Of a stretch of 64,000 bases of DNA, positions 62,392-64,000 are shown in pieces. Source of the stretch: JAFDVN01 sp964472275 (GTDB taxonomy: Bacteria; Acidobacteriota; Holophagae; Holophagales; Holophagaceae). The stretch's first letter is position 1, and each line of letters starts with the position of its first letter. Position numbers and translations under genes: made by a program. The DNA is taken from positions 1-64,000 of the forward strand of contig CAYYJN010000003.1 of assembly GCA_964472275.1 (NCBI GenBank), read 5' to 3'. The notes under the pieces were generated by a model. It was given only the letters and a program-made list of their open reading frames with translations, made no database searches and had not been told where the DNA came from.

Positions 62392-64000
62392 ATGACTCCT
62401 GAGACCGAAAAGCTCTGCATTGACACCATCCGCGTCCTTTCCATGGACGCGGTGCAGAAGGCCAACAGCGGCCACCCCGGCACGCCCATGGCGCTGGCGC
62501 CCGCGGCCTACACGCTGTGGACGAAGTTCATGAAGCACAACCCCGCGAACCCGAGCTGGGCGGACCGAGACCGCTTCGTGCTGAGCTGCGGCCACGCCTC
62601 CATGCTGCTCTACTCGCTGCTGCACCTCAGCGGCTACGACCTGCAGTTGGAAGAGCTCATCGCCTTCCGCCAGTGGGGCTCGAAGACGCCGGGCCATCCC
62701 GAAGTGGGCCACACCGCGGGCGTGGAGACGACCACGGGGCCGCTGGGACAGGGCCTGGGCAACGCGACCGGCATGGCCATCGCCGAGCGTTTCCTCGCCT
62801 CGCGCTTCAATCAGGACGGCTTCGACATCGTCAACCACCGCACCTTCGCCTTCGCCTCGGACGGCGACCTCATGGAAGGCGTGGGCATGGAGGCCGTCGC
62901 GCTCGCGGGCCATCTGGGCCTGGAGAAGCTCGTCGTCCTATGGGACAACAACAAGATCACCATCGAGGGCTCCACGGATCTCGCCTTCACCGAAGAGGTG
63001 GACCGCCGCTTCCAGGCCCACGGCTGGCGCGTGCTCAAGGTCGAGGATGGCGAAGACCTCTGGGCGCTGCAGAAGGTCTACGAAGAGGCGTTGAAGCCCT
63101 GCGGCAAGCCCACGCTCATTGATTGCCGCACGGTCATCGGCTTCCCCAGCCCCGCCAAGCAGGGCACGGCCAAGGCCCATGGCGAGCCGCTCGGCGCGGA
63201 CGAGATCAAGGTCGTCAAAACGATCCTCGGTTGGGATCCCGAATCCCAGTTCCACATTCCGGCGGACGCGCTCGCCGAATGGCGCAAGAGCATCGGCCGA
63301 GGCGAGGCCGTCGAAGCCGATTGGCGCGGGCGCTTCGAGGCCTACCGCAAGGCGCATCCTGATCTCGCGGTCGCCTTCGAGGCCTGGATGCGCGGCGAGC
63401 TGGCCGAGGGTTGGGAAGCGGCGCTGCCCACCTTCACGGCGGCCGACAAGATGGCGACGCGCGAAGCCAGCGGCAAGGCGCTGAACGCCCTCGCGCCCAT
63501 CCTGAAGAACCTGCTCGGCGGCAGCGCGGATCTCGCCGGCAGCAACAATACGAACCTCAAAGGCGAAGGCGATTTCAGCGCGACGGAAAATGGCCGCAAC
63601 TTCCACTTCGGCGTCCGCGAACACGGCATGGGCGCGGTGCTCAACGGCATGAGCCTGCACGGAGGGCTGCGGCCCTACGGCGCCACCTTCCTCCAGTTCG
63701 CCGACTACATGCGTTCCAGCATCCGTCTGGCGTCGTTGATGAAGCAGCCGGTCGTCTATGTCTTCACCCACGACAGCATCGGCCTTGGCGAGGACGGCCC
63801 AACCCACCAGCCCGTCGAGCATGTGATGGCGCTGCGCCTCATCCCCGGCCTCTCCGTCCTCCGCCCCGCGGACGCGGCGGAAACCAGCGAGGCCTGGCGC
63901 GCGGCGCTTCTGCGTAAGGACGGTCCCACGGCCCTCATCCTTACGCGGCAGAAGCTCGCCACGGTCACCGAGGGCAAGGCCCAAGGCACCGCGAAGGGCG
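62392..64000 (+). CDS. tkt: transketolase (5' part, runs off the window)
   Basis: The first 536 residues of transketolase are visible. Landmarks: VQKANSGHPGTPMALAP, CGHASMLLYSLLHL, the thiamine diphosphate motif GDGDLMEGVGMEA ending with WDNNKITIEG, and the second-domain GEDGPTHQPVEH. It moves two-carbon units in the pentose phosphate pathway. It begins after a palindromic repeat and continues past 64000 without a stop. Confidence 0.96.
   Translation, partial: MTPETEKLCIDTIRVLSMDAVQKANSGHPGTPMALAPAAYTLWTKFMKHNPANPSWADRDRFVLSCGHASMLLYSLLHLSGYDLQLEELIAFRQWGSKTPGHPEVGHTAGVETTTGPLGQGLGNATGMAIAERFLASRFNQDGFDIVNHRTFAFASDGDLMEGVGMEAVALAGHLGLEKLVVLWDNNKITIEGSTDLAFTEEVDRRFQAHGWRVLKVEDGEDLWALQKVYEEALKPCGKPTLIDCRTVIGFPSPAKQGTAKAHGEPLGADEIKVVKTILGWDPESQFHIPADALAEWRKSIGRGEAVEADWRGRFEAYRKAHPDLAVAFEAWMRGELAEGWEAALPTFTAADKMATREASGKALNALAPILKNLLGGSADLAGSNNTNLKGEGDFSATENGRNFHFGVREHGMGAVLNGMSLHGGLRPYGATFLQFADYMRSSIRLASLMKQPVVYVFTHDSIGLGEDGPTHQPVEHVMALRLIPGLSVLRPADAAETSEAWRAALLRKDGPTALILTRQKLATVTEGKAQGTAKG

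Overview
The window is 64 kb of GC-rich bacterial chromosome (about two thirds G+C by eye, not computed), with densely packed genes on both strands. Many junctions are 1-4 base start/stop overlaps (ATGA, GTGA, TTGA). Gene content points to a Gram-negative, probably Acidobacteriota of the Holophaga/Geothrix type: TonB receptors, an MglA/MglB pair, a sigma-54 response regulator and a bacterial deoxyhypusine-synthase homologue. This taxonomic placement is inference; there is no rRNA in the window. Three runs of exactly 100 N (4267-4366, 26613-26712, 32449-32548) are scaffold placeholders of unknown true length, and each interrupts a gene.

Layout. 1-4.0 kb: tRNA-Asn, two SPFH proteins, mglB-mglA, deoC. 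4.0-7.1 kb: a secreted Lys/Ala/His repeat protein, an NtrC-type regulator and a secreted protein. 7.1-10.2 kb: xseB-ispA-dxs (isoprenoid precursors). 10.3-15.3 kb: secreted proteins, a 5'-nucleotidase, a ThiF/MoeB-like enzyme, a truncated rdgB stub and the intact rdgB. 15.3-26.6 kb: a corrinoid salvage and uptake region: cobT-cobS-cobC facing an ATP-pyrophosphatase/cobU/cobO operon, then two BtuB-like receptors, a cobalamin riboswitch and btuF-btuC-btuD (cut by a gap). 26.7-37.8 kb: a DNA methyltransferase fused to a nuclease-like domain, mtnP, a glycosidase, two paralogous secreted proteins, an antiporter, a nitrilase-family enzyme, an acetyltransferase and a MarR regulator. 37.8-41.5 kb: two tandem ClC channels and a glycosyltransferase. 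41.6-51 kb: recA, an oxygenase, moaA, pheA with a Phe-rich leader peptide and attenuator, DinB and thiC. 51-64 kb: pfkA, a truncated manC stub and intact manC, a phosphomannose isomerase cupin, a LolA-like protein, a small-RNA candidate, a deoxyhypusine synthase homologue, gluQ, rpsT, argS, pyrG and the 5' part of tkt.

The most unusual signal is a 38-bp palindromic element present twice (14635-14672 and 52070-52107, 36 of 38 bases identical). Each copy lies immediately after a truncated copy of a gene start (rdgB, manC) and just before the complete gene. The two stubs differ from the full genes largely at synonymous sites, so they look like remnants of independently evolving orthologues, not fresh duplications. 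I interpret them as scars of in-place gene replacement associated with a palindromic element. A second strong result is a phenylalanine attenuator in front of pheA: a 23-residue leader with five Phe, then an intrinsic terminator. The window also holds several unrelated families of intergenic palindromic repeats.
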